Assembly: GCF_025264625.1 (NCBI RefSeq)
Contig: NZ_CP093313.1
Span: forward strand, 2,480,001-2,544,000
Source: Occallatibacter riparius
Lineage (GTDB): Bacteria > Acidobacteriota > Terriglobia > Terriglobales > Acidobacteriaceae
DNA length: 64,000 nucleotides
Direction of reading: 5' to 3'
Shown here: positions 1-8,299 of the stretch, piece after piece
Layout: every line of letters begins with the position of its first letter
Numbering within the stretch: position 1 is the stretch's first letter
The notes under the pieces: model-generated
Told to the model about the DNA's origin: nothing
The model's input: only the letters and a program-made list of their open reading frames with translations
Database searches by the model: none
Position numbers and translations under genes: made by a program

Positions 1-427
1 TGTGATCGTTGAGGCGCATGGTGCCGCGCGATGCGGTGAGCACTACGTCGTCGGGGCCGCCGCGCACCTCGAGGTGGCCTTCCGCCTCGAGCTCTGTGCT
101 GACCTGGTTATAGGTGACCTTGTCTGCGCTGATCACGTAGTCGCGGTAGTGAAATTCCGTGACGCCGTAGAGCGTAGCGGTATTTGCGGCCCAGGTCTGG
201 CGGTCCGCTTTCCAGCTGACGGGGACACCCGTTACCGGCGCTGGCTCGGGCTGTGCAACGGGGATTACTTCCTGGCCGGGATCGTCGGGCAGGCTGGAAT
301 TGGAGGGCTGATTTGAAGAGCTTGTTCCAGATTGCGCAGGGGGTAACGCATTGGTCAACGTCTGCGCCATCACAAAGGTGTGACAGAGCACTACGAGCGT
401 GATACATAGGAAAAAGCGAGGACGCAT
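1..427 (-). CDS. lptD: LptD/OstA-like LPS-assembly protein, N-terminal part (cut by window edge)
   Basis: Reading the minus strand from the ATG at 425-427 gives 142 residues with no stop, running off the window. It begins with a signal peptide (MRPRFFLCITLVVLCHTFV, then MAQ), followed by a Pro/Ser/Gln-rich linker. From about residue 70 there is an OstA/LptA-like beta-rich stretch containing YGVTEFHYRDYVISADKVTY and EAEGHLEVRGG, the usual repeat style of LPS-transport jellyroll domains. LptD would insert LPS into the outer membrane, but LptA and other OstA-fold proteins start the same way and the beta-barrel lies outside the window, so the family is firmer than the symbol. Transcribed divergently from the RDD gene. 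Confidence 0.7.
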   Translation of the reverse strand, partial: MRPRFFLCITLVVLCHTFVMAQTLTNALPPAQSGTSSSNQPSNSSLPDDPGQEVIPVAQPEPAPVTGVPVSWKADRQTWAANTATLYGVTEFHYRDYVISADKVTYNQVSTELEAEGHLEVRGGPDDVVLTASRGTMRLNDH

Positions 428-662
428 CCGGAGACCAAGGCCAGCATAGCAAACCGCGGGCACAATCAATGGACGTACAACGCACGCTCTGGCTTCAGGA
501 CATTTCGGTTCAGCACGCCCGTTCGGATCGCTCGATCCGCATAAGGTCCTGTACTCACCTCCGCGCTTCCCATGCCTCTCGCATTGTCAATCTCCGCGGC
601 GCCCTGCTCGCTGCCGCGGAACAACAGAGCGGATCGCAGCAAGCAGAGCCGCAACAAGGAAT

Positions 663-2117
663 ATGAAATTGAGCACACTCGGACAGCCCCATCCCGAGGC
701 CGCGTGGAAGCAGGAAGTCGCTCGCCGCATTGCCGCGCATAAAAACCGCAAAGGAGCGTCCGCTCCCGAAGAGCCCGCGCAGGCGCACAACTTTGGCAGC
801 AGCCTGGCTGCGCAGGCCGCGTCGCGCGTTGCCGCGCGCTTTGCCCAGGCTCCGAGCTATACAGAGATGCAGGCTGAGGAAGCGCGCCTCGCGGTGCGCG
901 CCGCAGAGATCGCGACGAAGGTGGCGCTCGAAGCGCAGGCTGCGGCCGAAGAGGCGCTTGCCGAAATGCACGCCGCAGCAGCAGAGCAGAAACGCGGCCC
1001 CGCCGTGGTGGAGAGCATCGCAAGCGCCCGCGTTGAAGCGGTGGAGGAGATCGCCGTCTCGGTTGCGGAGCCGGAGATGGTCTCTGTGCCGGAGCCCGTG
1101 TGGATGAGCGAGGCGGTGGCTGAAGTTGTGTCCGAGCCTTTTGCCACAGTGCCTGTGCAGACGGCTGAGTCTGCCCCGGAGTCGGTGATCACGCAACACG
1201 TCGTGGATGGCCGGAGCTTTGGAATTCGCTGGGAGTCGGATGCGGCTGTGCGCGTATTGCAGCCAAGGCACGCGCCCGCTCCAGAGCCTTTTGAAATTGA
1301 CCGTGAAGACTGGTGGACGCCGGCGGAGGTGAGCGCGACGCTGCGCAATGAGCCGATCGCCATAGAGTCTGACGCGGGCACCGCAAACCTGATCGCGTTC
1401 CCACGCGAGATTATCGCCACGCGCAAGATGCGCCCGCGCCTTGCGGAACCCGTGACTGCCGCCGCGACAGAGCGACAGCTCAGCATCTTTGAAGTCGATC
1501 CGGGTACCGTCTCGACTGAACCTGAGCCAGTGGCCGACCCCTGGCCTGCACAGGAGTGGGCGCCGGCTGGTTGGAACTCGGCGACAGTGTCTGAGACCGC
1601 GCACTGGCCAGTTGAGCAGGTGTCAGGGCCCAAGTGGTCGGGCATGGAGCTGGATGCCCACCCGGTGGTGGAACGCCGCACTGAGCCCGAGGCGGTGCGG
1701 GCAAAGCAGGAAGTTCACCTGGCCAGCCTGGGCTACCGCCTGATGGCGATGGCAGTGGACGGCGGCCTGATCCTGGCCGGCTTTTTTGCCGTGGCGATCA
1801 TGCTTTCCTCCAGTGTGCAGCCGCTTTCGCCACGCTCAGCGGAGGTCTTCGCGGTGCTGGGCCTGGCTTTTGCAGGGTTAGCCTATAACGCGCTGTTCCT
1901 GGGATTGGGCGTGTCGACCCCCGGCATGCGTTATGCGGGGATCGCGCTGAGCACGTTCGAAGATGAAGTGCCGACGCGCGCGCAGTTGCGCCGCCGCCTG
2001 GGCGCGATGGTACTCTCGCTGGCTCCGGTGGCGCTGGGCCTGGTCTGGTCGGTGTTCGATGAAGATCACCTGAGCTGGCATGACCGGTTCTCGGAAACTT
2101 ATCTGCGCAAGCGATAG
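663..2117 (+). CDS. RDD family membrane protein with long Ala/Glu-rich N-terminal region
   Basis: 484 residues. The C-terminal ~135 residues form an RDD domain: an Arg/Asp motif in GYRLMAMAVDG (about residue 358), hydrophobic helices around 365-385 and 395-415, and the closing HDRFSETYLRKR segment. RDD proteins are small polytopic membrane proteins, some linked to ion transport, but the substrate cannot be read from sequence. The first ~340 residues are unusual: low complexity, rich in Ala, Glu, Val and Pro and probably cytoplasmic, with a coiled-coil-like part around 65-115. The ATG at 663 has only a weak AGGA upstream. A hairpin with a T-rich 3' arm follows the gene. RDD domain sure, function unknown. 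Confidence 0.8.
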   Translation: MKLSTLGQPHPEAAWKQEVARRIAAHKNRKGASAPEEPAQAHNFGSSLAAQAASRVAARFAQAPSYTEMQAEEARLAVRAAEIATKVALEAQAAAEEALAEMHAAAAEQKRGPAVVESIASARVEAVEEIAVSVAEPEMVSVPEPVWMSEAVAEVVSEPFATVPVQTAESAPESVITQHVVDGRSFGIRWESDAAVRVLQPRHAPAPEPFEIDREDWWTPAEVSATLRNEPIAIESDAGTANLIAFPREIIATRKMRPRLAEPVTAAATERQLSIFEVDPGTVSTEPEPVADPWPAQEWAPAGWNSATVSETAHWPVEQVSGPKWSGMELDAHPVVERRTEPEAVRAKQEVHLASLGYRLMAMAVDGGLILAGFFAVAIMLSSSVQPLSPRSAEVFAVLGLAFAGLAYNALFLGLGVSTPGMRYAGIALSTFEDEVPTRAQLRRRLGAMVLSLAPVALGLVWSVFDEDHLSWHDRFSETYLRKR

Positions 2118-2163
2118 CACTTGCGAGTGGCAGCTCACCTCTATAGTCTGTTCGAGTCTCAAT

Positions 2164-2197
2164 GAGAAGCCGATCCGTTTCCGGGATCGGTTTTCTC
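2164..2197 (+). terminator. Rho-independent terminator-like hairpin after the RDD gene
   Basis: GAGAAGCCGATCC and GGATCGGTTTTCTC form an imperfect stem around a short GTTTCC loop, with a T-run inside the 3' arm, 46 bases after the RDD stop. It lies directly before the permease gene and could also act as an attenuator for it. Confidence 0.55.
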
Positions 2198-2285
2198 GTT
2201 GTTTGCGTATCCCCGGACACAAGACACCGCCGGCGTGGCAGTCTGCTCGATGAGTGCGCGCGGCTTCCCTGAAAGAGGTGCGTCC

Positions 2286-4742
2286 TTGGCTACCCTTCTC
2301 GCCGACATCCGCCAATCCGTCCGCATGTTCTGGAAAAGCCCGGCCTTCACCATCGCGGTTCTAGCTGCGCTTGCGCTGGGCATCGGCGCCGATACTGCGA
2401 TCTTCTCCGTGGTGAACGCGGTTTTGCTCAAGCCGCTCACGTATCCGGAGCCGGACCGGATCGTGCAGTTCCGGACGACCTCGCGGGACGGGGGCGAGTT
2501 CCAGGGAGCTTCGGTCACCAAGTTCCACATGTGGCAGGCGCAAACTGGCGTGGTGCAGGACGCGGCCGCGTACGACTTCGGCAGCAAGGGGATGAACCTG
2601 ACGGGAAACGTCCCCGAGCAGGTGAAGGGTGTGCATGTATCGGAGGCGTACTTCCGGCTGTTCGGTGCGCGCATGACGCTTGGCCGCACCTTCACCCCGC
2701 AGGAAGACCTGCCGCATGGCGGAAATCTTGTGGTGATCAGCTACGGCTTCTGGAAGCGCAAGTTTGGCGGCGATCCTAACGTTATCGGGCGCACTCTGCC
2801 GCTCAGTGGAGAGCCTTACACCATCATCGGCGTCGTCGACCGCGACTTCGAGTCCGATCCTGCGGCCGACCTGTGGCTTCCGTTCCAGTTTCCGCCCAAC
2901 TCGACCGACCAGGCGCACTACTTCCAGGCTGCGGCAAGATTGAAGCCGGGCGTGAGCCTCGGGCAGGCGCAGGCCCAGATGAAGCTGGGTTACTCGCAAT
3001 TCAAGCGGCTCTATCCTGAGGCCGATCCCAACGACAGCTTTACCGTCAAGCCGCTGAAGGATGCCGTCGTTGGCGATATGCGTAAATCGCTGCTGGTGCT
3101 CATCGGCGCGGTCAGCTTCGTTCTGCTGATTGCGTGCGCCAATGTCGCGAACCTGCTGATGGTTCGCGCCGCAGGGCGCAAGCGAGAATTCGCCATCCGC
3201 GCGGCCATGGGTGCGAAGCGGATCCGCATGATTCAGCAGCTGCTCACGGAGAGCATCCTGCTGGCGCTGGTGGGCGGAGTGCTCGGGCTGGGCCTCGGCT
3301 TCATCGGCGTGCGCTGGCTGTTATCCGTGCGGCCCGGAGCGATACCGCGCATTGGCGAGGACGGCGCCGGGGTGTCCATTGACTGGCGCGTTGCGCTCTT
3401 CACCGTGGGTGTGTCGATTCTTACCGGTATCTTATTCGGGCTGATTCCTGCATTCGGCGCATCGCGTCCTGACCTGGCGGCGACAATGAACGAGGGTGGC
3501 AGCCGCAGCGGCTTCGGTCTGCGGCAGAGCAAGGCGCGGTCGATGCTGATCGTGAGCGAAGTTGGTCTGGCCCTGGTGCTGCTGGTGGGCGCCGCACTGC
3601 TCATTCGCACATTCATCGCGCTGCGCATGGTCAAGCCGGGATTCGATGCGCACAACGTGATCACCATGGAGATGTCGCTGACCGGCCAGCGCTACTCGAC
3701 TACAGGCGGGGTGGCGCAACTCATCCGCGACAGCCGCGACCGAATCAAGGCGATTCCGGGCGTGGAGGAGGTCGGCGTCTCCGATACGCTGCCGCTCGAT
3801 GGCGGATTCGGACTGCCGTTCATCATCGTGGGTCGCCCGCTCAAAGGGCCCGCGACCGGCGGATCTGAGTGGAAGTGTGCCTCGCCTGGGTATTTCGGAG
3901 CATTCCATATTCCCATCCTGCGCGGTCGCGACTTCACTGTGAACGATGTGAACGGCGCGCCGCCGGTGGTGTTGATCAGCGAAGCATTCGCCAAGGAAAA
4001 CTGGAAGAACGGCGAGGACCCGATTGGACAGCAACTCATCATCGGCAAAGGAGTGGGCCCTGAATTCGAAGAGCCGGCGCGCACCATTATCGGCATCGTG
4101 GGCGATGTCCACGATCGCGCCCTGGATGATCCGGCAGGCCCGGTGATGATTGTTCCGCAGGCGCAGATGGGCGATGGTATCACGTTGCTGAATTCGCGGA
4201 TCGCGCCGTTCATCTGGATCATTCGCACGCAAACGGACCCATACCAGGTGGTTCCCGCGGTGACCGAGCAACTGCGCATTGCCAGCGGCGGATTTCCGGT
4301 GGCGCACATCCGCACGATGGATGAGGTGGTGGTGCGATCGACCGCGAGGCAGGACTTCAACATGCTCCTGCTGTCGATCTTCGGCGGCTCTGCGCTGCTG
4401 CTGGCGGCGATCGGCATCTACGGCCTGATGGCTTACAGCGTGACGCAGCGAGTGCGGGAGATCGGCATACGAATGGCGCTGGGCGCGGACCGTGGCAATA
4501 TTCGCAGCATGGTGGTGTGGCAGGGCATGCGACTGGCCATTGCAGGCGTTGTCCTGGGGGTGGGAGCAGCCTTTGCGCTGACGCGCCTGATCGCCAGCTC
4601 GCTTTACGGGGTGAAGAGCTGGGATCCGGCTGTGTTCATCACTGTGCCGATCGTGCTGAGCGCGGTGGCGCTGGCAGCGACATGGATGCCCGCGGTGCGC
4701 GCATCGCGGCTCGATCCGATGAAGGCGTTGCGTATCGACTGA
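2286..4742 (+). CDS. ADOP-type ABC transporter permease (MacB/FtsX family, duplicated)
   Basis: About 819 residues in the acidobacterial duplicated orphan permease pattern: N-terminal helix (SPAFTIAVLAALALGIGADT), MacB-like periplasmic domain, an FtsX block of three helices near 270-425, a central helix (MLIVSEVGLALVLLVGAALL), a second periplasmic domain, and a final FtsX block ending PAVRASRLDPMKALR. These proteins resemble MacB permeases but usually lack an adjacent ATPase, as here; their substrates are mostly unknown. The TTG at 2286 is chosen because AGAGG ends 7 bases upstream. In-frame alternatives are ATG 2250 and TTG 2199, which would lengthen it to 847 residues. Confidence 0.88.
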   Translation: MATLLADIRQSVRMFWKSPAFTIAVLAALALGIGADTAIFSVVNAVLLKPLTYPEPDRIVQFRTTSRDGGEFQGASVTKFHMWQAQTGVVQDAAAYDFGSKGMNLTGNVPEQVKGVHVSEAYFRLFGARMTLGRTFTPQEDLPHGGNLVVISYGFWKRKFGGDPNVIGRTLPLSGEPYTIIGVVDRDFESDPAADLWLPFQFPPNSTDQAHYFQAAARLKPGVSLGQAQAQMKLGYSQFKRLYPEADPNDSFTVKPLKDAVVGDMRKSLLVLIGAVSFVLLIACANVANLLMVRAAGRKREFAIRAAMGAKRIRMIQQLLTESILLALVGGVLGLGLGFIGVRWLLSVRPGAIPRIGEDGAGVSIDWRVALFTVGVSILTGILFGLIPAFGASRPDLAATMNEGGSRSGFGLRQSKARSMLIVSEVGLALVLLVGAALLIRTFIALRMVKPGFDAHNVITMEMSLTGQRYSTTGGVAQLIRDSRDRIKAIPGVEEVGVSDTLPLDGGFGLPFIIVGRPLKGPATGGSEWKCASPGYFGAFHIPILRGRDFTVNDVNGAPPVVLISEAFAKENWKNGEDPIGQQLIIGKGVGPEFEEPARTIIGIVGDVHDRALDDPAGPVMIVPQAQMGDGITLLNSRIAPFIWIIRTQTDPYQVVPAVTEQLRIASGGFPVAHIRTMDEVVVRSTARQDFNMLLLSIFGGSALLLAAIGIYGLMAYSVTQRVREIGIRMALGADRGNIRSMVVWQGMRLAIAGVVLGVGAAFALTRLIASSLYGVKSWDPAVFITVPIVLSAVALAATWMPAVRASRLDPMKALRID

Positions 4743-4771
4743 ACACCGGGCCTTGCACCCCAGAGAATTTC

Positions 4772-4802
4772 TTGTCGCCGATGGCCGCAATCGGGCTAGA
4801 AT
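4772..4802 (+). promoter_or_regulatory. possible sigma-70-like promoter before the coiled-coil protein gene
   Basis: TTGTCG and TAGAAT are separated by 19 bases, about 135 bases upstream of the gene at 4939. The spacing is long, so support is moderate at best. Confidence 0.35.
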
Positions 4803-4938
4803 AAACGCGCTTTCCAATCAGTGTTTTCCCTTCATTCCTGCGTGCGCGGGGCGCGGGGTTCTTTGCTGCGCGTAAAGCCCTGCGTTGCGCACATGGATTG
4901 AGGGAAGGGCCCGGCTTCTTACATTCTCTGGAGGATTC

Positions 4939-5748
4939 ATGCTGTCTCGTATGCAGATGTTCTCTCGGGGCCTGGTTCTCGCAGCCGCTGGGGTTGCCAT
5001 CGCGGTCGCACAGACGAGTCTCTCAAAGTTCGGCGTCAACCTGAATGAGCTCAAGCCGCAGGTGGTCGAGTCGCTGCGGAACGGATTCATTCCGGCATAC
5101 CCCAATCGCAAGGCGTATCAGGCTGCTCCGGTGGCTGCGCGCGTGGCGTTCGTGAATGAGGCCATGGCGTGGGCGAAGGCGTATACCGAGTCGGCCGCGT
5201 TTAAAGCGGATTATGACAAGCGGCGCATTGCGGCGAAGCCCGCAGCGCCCGAGGCTAAGGGAAGCGCGGACGACCAGTACAACAAGCTTTTGGCCGACCA
5301 GCGCAAGTCGCTGGAGGAGATGAAGAAGAACGTTGCCCAGATGTCTGCTGATATGCAGAAGCAGATGCAGCCGGTGATCAAGCAGATGGAAGAGACGATC
5401 GAGAAGACGGCGAAGGACCCGCAGATGGCCGGCATCATGAAGAACAGCTATTCGGCCCAGGCCACGTCTGACGAAGAACACTACAAGAAGGAGCTCGCCC
5501 GGTACGAGAAGGAGTTTCCGGCCGACCCCAAGGTGCTTATCACGAAGCGCCTGCGCGAGTTCATTGCGCTGTGCAACGACGTGAATTTTGACGCGAAGCT
5601 GGTGGGAACCGGCACCAATATGCGCTTCGCGGATCAGCAGTACGAGCAGAAATCTGACCAGTGGAAGCTGCTGTATCGCGCAGGCAAGGAGCCTACTGAG
5701 GCGGCGCGGGCGTATGCGGCGAATTGGTTGAAGCAGCTTGGAGGCTAG
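4939..5748 (+). CDS. secreted coiled-coil protein of unknown function
   Basis: 269 residues. TGGAGGA lies just upstream of ATG 4939, which beats the further upstream start at 4885. It begins with a signal peptide (LVLAAAGVAIAVAQ), so it is probably exported. Residues ~105-175 are strongly helical and Lys/Glu/Gln/Met-rich (EEMKKNVAQMSADMQKQMQP), consistent with a coiled coil. The remainder is mixed alpha with a conserved-looking C-terminus (WKLLYRAGKEP, WLKQLGG). No catalytic motif is evident and I do not recognise the family. It stands alone, convergent with the ROK gene, whose stop lies 19 bases beyond. Confidence 0.75.
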   Translation: MLSRMQMFSRGLVLAAAGVAIAVAQTSLSKFGVNLNELKPQVVESLRNGFIPAYPNRKAYQAAPVAARVAFVNEAMAWAKAYTESAAFKADYDKRRIAAKPAAPEAKGSADDQYNKLLADQRKSLEEMKKNVAQMSADMQKQMQPVIKQMEETIEKTAKDPQMAGIMKNSYSAQATSDEEHYKKELARYEKEFPADPKVLITKRLREFIALCNDVNFDAKLVGTGTNMRFADQQYEQKSDQWKLLYRAGKEPTEAARAYAANWLKQLGG

Positions 5749-5766
5749 CGATCCCCAGCCGGCCTT

Positions 5767-6666
5767 CTACCATGTGAGCGCGCGCAACGCGCTCACCCCG
5801 GCTCCGATCAGGGCCGTCTCATCGTCTTCTTCCAGCACTTCGAGCGAGAAGCTCTGTAGCGGGCTCATCTTCACCATCGATTCCAGGTGCGCGCGCAGCA
5901 TACTGAGTTCGAGGAACTTCACGTTGTGCCCGGTGAAGTAGAACTTGCCCGGGCCGGCGAGATGGATGAACGATGCTGTTGCGGCGGCCAGCGCACGATG
6001 CCATAGATCGACGAACTCCAGGCATTTGGAGTCGCCCTGCCGCGCCGCTGCGAAGACCTCTTCCGGTTCCTTGTCGAGAAAGCGTAGGCGCATGGCGCGA
6101 TAGCCCATGATGCCTTCGAGGTGGCCCACGCCGCCGCATCCGCAGAAGCGCTCCTTGGGGTCGAGCGACACGGTGATGTGACCGCCTTCCCATACGCCTT
6201 CGACGTAGGGCCAGCGGCCGTAGCCAATGCCGTTACCGATGGTCCAAACGCGCGTGAGCCGGTTGAGGTGCCCGCGTGTAGCGGCGACACCGGCGGCGAT
6301 GGCGTCGGCGTCGTTGGCAATGTGTACGGGGGCAGAGATGCCGCGCGATTGCAACAGGCGACCCAGCTCTTCGCCCATGTGGAGGCCTTTGATCTGTTGC
6401 AAATTGGGGCTGTCTTCAATGATGTTGTGGCGCACCACGCCTGGAACGGCAAGTCCAATCGCGTCGAGCTTTTCGCCGCTGTCGGCTGCGAGAGTGGCTA
6501 CGAGCGAGGCAAGAATCTCAAGCAGATCGCCGCTGGGCATCGATGCAAGCTCATCGGTCTGCTCGCCTTCGCCGCGGTAGCGGATGGTGTTGCCAACCAG
6601 CTTGTGGTCCTCGAGCAGTCCAGCGACGATGTGCTCGGTCATGACCAACCCGATGGCGAGTGTCAT
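5767..6666 (-). CDS. ROK family protein (sugar kinase/regulator-like)
   Basis: 299 residues with an ASKHA/ROK fold: N-terminal MTLAIGLVMTEHIVAGLLE, a substrate loop around AIGLAVPGVV, IANDADAIAAG with the catalytic-type Asp, and a zinc motif beginning GGHITVSLDP then FCGCGGVGHLEG. Canonical ROK proteins have CxCGxxGCxE; here the third Cys is His. No helix-turn-helix precedes the domain, so a kinase (glucokinase-like) is more likely than a repressor; substrate unknown. The start at 6666 is set by GGGAGG a few bases upstream, in preference to the 5' extension to 6720, which would overlap sthA. It lies 19 bases after sthA on the same strand, suggesting co-transcription. Confidence 0.85.
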   Translation of the reverse strand: MTLAIGLVMTEHIVAGLLEDHKLVGNTIRYRGEGEQTDELASMPSGDLLEILASLVATLAADSGEKLDAIGLAVPGVVRHNIIEDSPNLQQIKGLHMGEELGRLLQSRGISAPVHIANDADAIAAGVAATRGHLNRLTRVWTIGNGIGYGRWPYVEGVWEGGHITVSLDPKERFCGCGGVGHLEGIMGYRAMRLRFLDKEPEEVFAAARQGDSKCLEFVDLWHRALAAATASFIHLAGPGKFYFTGHNVKFLELSMLRAHLESMVKMSPLQSFSLEVLEEDDETALIGAGVSALRALTW

Positions 6667-6685
6667 GGAAATGCCTCCCTGCCGC

Positions 6686-8089
6686 TTACCCCTGGTACCG
6701 GTGCATCCGGCCCAGCCCATTGAACGCCGCCACCTTGTAGCACTCGGCCAGCGTGGGATAGTTGAATACCGTGTCGACGAAGTAGTCCACGGTTCCGTCG
6801 AAGGTCATGACGGCCTGGCCGATGTGCACCAGTTCGCTGGCGCCCTCGCCGATGATGTGCACGCCCAGCACTTTGCGCGTGTCGCGATGAAAGATCAGCT
6901 TGAGGCGTCCGGTGGTGTCGCCGCGAATCTGTCCGCGCGCCACTTCGCGATAGTAGGCCATGCCTACTTCGTAGGGGACGTCTTCGTCAGTGAGCTGCTC
7001 TTCGGTCTTGCCGATGAAGCTGATCTCGGGAATGGTGTAGATGCCGTAGGGATAGAAGCTCGGATTCGATGTAGTCTCGCCGTCGTCGAAGGCGCGGTGA
7101 GCTGCGATGCGACCCTGTTCCATTGAGACCGATGCCAGCGCCGGGAATCCCACTACGTCGCCTACGGCATAGATGTGCTCGACCTTGGTCTGATAGTGCT
7201 CGTCGACCGGGATGCGTCCGCGCGCGTCGGCTTCGATGCCGGTGGCGGCCAGGTTCAGATCATCCACCGCGCCCTGCCGCCCGACTGCATAGAGCAACGC
7301 ATCGCCCGAAACCTTCTTCTTGCTTTGCAGGTTCGCGACTACGCCACCGTCGGGCAGCTCCTCGACGCTTTCTACCTCTTCGCCCAGGCGCATCGTCACG
7401 CGCGCGTCGCGCAGGTGATAGCTCAGTGCTTCGACGATTTCCTGGTCGGCAAACTCAAGCAGCTTGGCGCGCTTTTCGATCAGGGTGACGCGCACGCCGA
7501 GTGTGGCGAACATGCAGGCGTATTCCACGCCGATGACGCCGCCGCCCACGACGATGAGCGAGCGCGGGAGCGTGGGAAGATCGAGCACCTGATCGCTGTT
7601 GATGATGGTGCGGCCGTTGATGGGGACCTTCGGCGATGTCGAGGGCCTGGTGCCTACGGCAATGATGATGCGATCCGATTCGAGGGTGGTGTCACCGGCG
7701 GGCCCTTCCACCTTTACGTGCGTCGGGTCGATGAAATGGGCGATGCCATGTACCACGTCAATTCCGTTACGCGAGAGCTGTGCCTCGGTGACGTCCACCT
7801 CGGTCTTGATCACGGCTTGCACCCGGAATGCCAGGTCGGCCATGGTGATCTTTTCCTTGACGCGGTAGTTCATTCCATAGACGGAGCGGTAGTTATAGCC
7901 GGAGAGGTGAAGCACGGCCTCGCGCATGGTCTTGGAGGGGATTGTGCCGGTATTGATGCAGACGCCGCCGACAACCGAGCGCGATTCCACCACGGCTACC
8001 CGCTTCTTCATCTTGGAGGCGGCCACTGCGGCGCGCTGTCCGGAAGGCCCCGAGCCAATGACGGTCAGGTCGTACTTGGCGGCGCTCAT
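6686..8089 (-). CDS. sthA: soluble pyridine nucleotide transhydrogenase (SthA-like flavoprotein)
   Basis: 467 residues. FAD-binding GSGPSG at residues 12-17, second Rossmann motif VVGGGVIGVEYA near 180, FAD motif YAVGDVVGFPALAS near 300, and a C-terminal dimerisation domain. The region that is CxxxxC in dihydrolipoamide dehydrogenase reads GGVCINTGTIPSK, keeping the first Cys but with Thr for the second. This loss of the redox disulfide is typical of SthA, which transfers hydride between NADPH and NAD+ in the cytoplasm, and argues against Lpd or glutathione reductase. It is the upstream gene of a two-gene unit with the ROK gene; linking it to sugar flux is only inference. Confidence 0.88.
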   Translation of the reverse strand: MSAAKYDLTVIGSGPSGQRAAVAASKMKKRVAVVESRSVVGGVCINTGTIPSKTMREAVLHLSGYNYRSVYGMNYRVKEKITMADLAFRVQAVIKTEVDVTEAQLSRNGIDVVHGIAHFIDPTHVKVEGPAGDTTLESDRIIIAVGTRPSTSPKVPINGRTIINSDQVLDLPTLPRSLIVVGGGVIGVEYACMFATLGVRVTLIEKRAKLLEFADQEIVEALSYHLRDARVTMRLGEEVESVEELPDGGVVANLQSKKKVSGDALLYAVGRQGAVDDLNLAATGIEADARGRIPVDEHYQTKVEHIYAVGDVVGFPALASVSMEQGRIAAHRAFDDGETTSNPSFYPYGIYTIPEISFIGKTEEQLTDEDVPYEVGMAYYREVARGQIRGDTTGRLKLIFHRDTRKVLGVHIIGEGASELVHIGQAVMTFDGTVDYFVDTVFNYPTLAECYKVAAFNGLGRMHRYQG

Positions 8090-8230
8090 GCGAGTCTCTC
8101 TCCCAGAACGATTCGATGCCTTGAGCCGGAAGGAGTTTCCGTGAGGGGAGTCACGAAGCCCTTCAACCGGAGGCTACCACACGAGCCTCCGCGAAAATAC
8201 GACTTGTCCGAGCAGTTCGCGGATTCACAG

Positions 8231-8277
8231 AAAAAACGGCGCCCCGGTGTCTCGAGATGAAAGACACCGAAGCGCCG
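8231..8277 (-). terminator. Rho-independent terminator of the chemoreceptor gene
   Basis: GGTGTCT (8246-8252) pairs with AGACACC (8262-8268), and CGGCGC (8237-8242) with GCGCCG (8272-8277). The AAAAAA run at 8231-8236 becomes a U-tract on the minus strand. It lies just past the end of the receptor gene at 8300. Confidence 0.8.
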
Positions 8278-8299
8278 GGGAGAATCTTCTTAGAGTGGT

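Noticed and set aside
5774-5796. GTGAGCGCG-CGCAA-CGCGCTCAC hairpin as a terminator
   Set aside because: It lies inside the ROK coding sequence and has no T-run; probably codon-driven.
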